From the NCBI GenBank assembly GCA_000435715.1, contig FR882600.1:161715-167796 (forward strand): a stretch of 6,082 nt of DNA. The letters are read 5' to 3'. Under the pieces are notes generated by a model. It saw only the letters and a list, made by a program, of their open reading frames with translations, made no database searches and was not told where the DNA came from. This DNA comes from Firmicutes bacterium CAG:145. Lineage in GTDB: Bacteria; Bacillota; Clostridia; Peptostreptococcales; Anaerovoracaceae. The translations under genes were made by a program, and so were the position numbers. Shown here in pieces: positions 4,761-6,082 of the stretch; position 1 is the first letter of the stretch; every line of letters starts with the position of its first letter.

Positions 4761-6082
4761 AGCCGGTTTAGTCACCTTTTCTGACGCAGAGTCAGGCAGC
4801 GGAGCATCTTTGGTTTCAGCAGCGATCTTAAAGTTGAATTCATCGCTGTCCAGCCATTCTCTTCCTCTCAGAGTCTTGGTAAACAAGTCGTCTGTATCTA
4901 AAGATTTAGAAGCAGGTTTATAGCTGTTTTTAAAATCTATCTGAGGTGTTCCTCCGGTACTAGTATCATAAGTGGCTATCAGAGTGTTATCCGCCTCGCC
5001 TTCAGAAGTCATGATTCTCGTTATAGTTGTCTTTGCAGTAAGGTTTCCTTCCTGGCCGGGATCAGATACTGAAATCTCGACTTTATACTGAGATTTATCG
5101 TACGTCACACCGTTATCAGCCGACTTATCAGCTTCATCTACGATATATACGTACTTCTTTCCGGCGTCGGCTTCTGTAAACTTAAGGCTCATGAGCTTCA
5201 TCATGGAGATAGCTTCTCCCTCTCTGCCTGATGCATTGAAGAACTTCTTATCTGCCTCGCCTACAGGAGCGTTTCCTTCGGCAGTTATACTGAATTCAAA
5301 TTCTCCCGCTTTCATATCACGTCCGTCGAGAGTCTTGGTTATTCTGATTCCGCCTCTTGCCCCATAGTCCAGGGAAGAGCTGTAGGTATTGACAAATACG
5401 GCTTTATCTTTCGTCTGATCTTCGCCGTTATCATACTGCGCCGAAGCTACCAGCTGTCCGTCTTGGTCTTTAACTTCCACCGTCACATAAGTCTGGTGTT
5501 TATCATAGTCCACGCCCTTGGCATTTCCCTGTTCTTCCGATATGACGAATTTATATACTCCTGTCTTATCGAACTTTATAGAACCGAATGAAAAGTCTTC
5601 AGCTTCTCCATCTTTCGCCCCTGTTAATTGGCAGGAAGCGCTGGCGCTGTTCGCATCCCAGCCTTCTATCACAATCTGTCCTGCGGCTATGGCTGCGTCT
5701 GTATTTTTGTCTGCGGATTTTAATTTAAAGTCGAAAGTCTCTCCGTCTTTCATATCACGTCCGTTCAGAGTCTTTTCTCCGTGTATGGCATCGTCGCCCG
5801 ATAACTCTGCGGCTTCAGGCTTGTAGCTGTTTGTAAAGCTTATCCTGTCTGCCTGTATCTGAGTGGTAGGATTTACTCCGTCGTCAGTGTTCCAATACGT
5901 GATGGTCATAGTTACGACTGCATCGTCTCCGGAGCCCTGAACCTCAGGCGAAAATCTGACTATATACTTAGCAGGATCATATTTCATTCCCTTATAAGTA
6001 TATTGATTGCTTTCATCTGCTCCCTGCGGCATAACTTCCTCTAACAGATAATCATAGTGATCTTTATCATGCTGCGCAGTAA
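4758..6082 (-). CDS. Multidomain surface protein, N-terminal part (5' end beyond the window, ends at the internal amber codon)
   Basis: The frame is open to the window edge: before the ATG at 6032, 16 further in-frame codons are visible, including HYDYLLEEV, a normal continuation of a pilin-type domain. So 6032 is not the real start, and the signal peptide lies outside the window. It holds the end of one isopeptide domain (Asn strand SFTNSY), two complete ones, and the start of a fourth. Bond residues visible: Lys in GEKTLNGRDM and ITKTLDGRDM, Glu in FVISEE and YIVDEA, Asn in VFVNTY and DFKNSY. The last domain has its Lys strand (LFTKTLRGRE) but is cut by TAG before its Glu and Asn strands. 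If translation stops here, the product would lack a wall anchor. The protein is acidic and rich in Asp, Glu, Lys and Thr, as usual for such stalks. With the part at 2424-4691 it forms one gene of over 1,200 visible codons. Confidence 0.9.
   Translation of the reverse strand, partial: TAQHDKDHYDYLLEEVMPQGADESNQYTYKGMKYDPAKYIVRFSPEVQGSGDDAVVTMTITYWNTDDGVNPTTQIQADRISFTNSYKPEAAELSGDDAIHGEKTLNGRDMKDGETFDFKLKSADKNTDAAIAAGQIVIEGWDANSASASCQLTGAKDGEAEDFSFGSIKFDKTGVYKFVISEEQGNAKGVDYDKHQTYVTVEVKDQDGQLVASAQYDNGEDQTKDKAVFVNTYSSSLDYGARGGIRITKTLDGRDMKAGEFEFSITAEGNAPVGEADKKFFNASGREGEAISMMKLMSLKFTEADAGKKYVYIVDEADKSADNGVTYDKSQYKVEISVSDPGQEGNLTAKTTITRIMTSEGEADNTLIATYDTSTGGTPQIDFKNSYKPASKSLDTDDLFTKTLRGREWLDSDEFNFKIAAETKDAPLPDSASEKVTKPA
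5309..5326. repeat. 18-bp exact direct repeat, copy 1
   Basis: CTTTCATATCACGTCCGT here is identical to 5747-5764. It encodes the GRDMK part of the opening motif of unit C. The two copies are 438 bases (146 codons) apart and in the same frame. Confidence 0.85.
5747..5764. repeat. 18-bp exact direct repeat, copy 2
   Basis: The second copy of the 18-base sequence at 5309-5326, encoding the GRDMK part of unit B's opening motif. Recombination between the copies would remove exactly one domain-length segment in frame. Confidence 0.85.

Larger units (their letters stand above)
2559..6082 (-). repeat. Tandem array of pilin-type isopeptide domains (eight units plus a partial ninth)
   Basis: Approximate units, from N- to C-terminus: A (partial) 5808-6082, B 5373-5807, C 4908-5372, D 4542-4907 (contains the amber codon), E 4086-4541, F 3651-4085, G 3249-3650, H 2889-3248, I 2559-2888. 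Lengths range from about 110 residues (I) to about 155 (C, E). The longer units carry an extra hairpin before the final Asn strand. B, C and E share the opening motif K-T-L-x-G-R-D-M. Apparent Lys, Glu and Asn bond residues are kept in every complete unit, D needing readthrough of its stop codon. Boundaries are judged by eye from the recurring motifs. Confidence 0.85.

Noticed and set aside
4758..6032. Treating the ATG at 6032 as the start of the upstream part
   Set aside because: The frame continues open to the window edge with domain-like sequence (HYDYLLEEV), there is no ribosome binding site before the ATG, and there is no signal peptide after it.

Overview
The window reads like chromosomal DNA of a low-to-mid GC Gram-positive anaerobe, probably a Clostridia-class Firmicute. 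The evidence is strong AGGAGG-type ribosome binding sites, a sigma-A-like extended -10 promoter, a GTP-type PEP carboxykinase, and a very long wall-anchored surface protein with a PKTG sorting signal. The genus cannot be named from the sequence. No mobile element, CRISPR array, tRNA or rRNA was found.

Layout. Positions 1-180 are a GC-rich block (about 62% GC by hand count) holding a perfect 14-bp hairpin. An AT-rich promoter/leader follows at 181-298 (about 34% GC). The pckG gene (GTP-dependent phosphoenolpyruvate carboxykinase) fills 299-2065 on the + strand and ends at a 15-bp hairpin (2080-2114). That hairpin also lies directly downstream of a small minus-strand gene (2118-2312) for a 64-residue Cys-rich zinc-ribbon-like protein. 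A second perfect hairpin (2339-2369) separates this small gene from the 3' end of a giant minus-strand surface-protein gene. The giant gene fills 2424-6082 and runs off the right edge of the window, so its N-terminus and signal peptide are not visible.

The surface protein is a tandem array of streptococcal-pilin-type (FctA/Spy0128-like) isopeptide domains: eight complete or nearly complete units plus the end of a ninth. A C-terminal wall-sorting signal follows (TPKTG, hydrophobic helix, basic tail). Each complete unit keeps an apparent Lys...Glu...Asn isopeptide triad.

The most notable observation is a single in-frame amber codon (TAG, 4758-4760, read on the minus strand) inside the fourth visible domain. 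The frame stays open and homologous on both sides, so the two minus-strand reading frames are one gene. It is interrupted by a nonsense mutation, a phase-off or readthrough codon, or a sequencing error. Termination there would leave the protein without its wall anchor and its last five and a half domains.

The metabolic gene and the surface gene have no evident functional link; they are neighbours transcribed toward each other, with the small zinc-ribbon gene between them.
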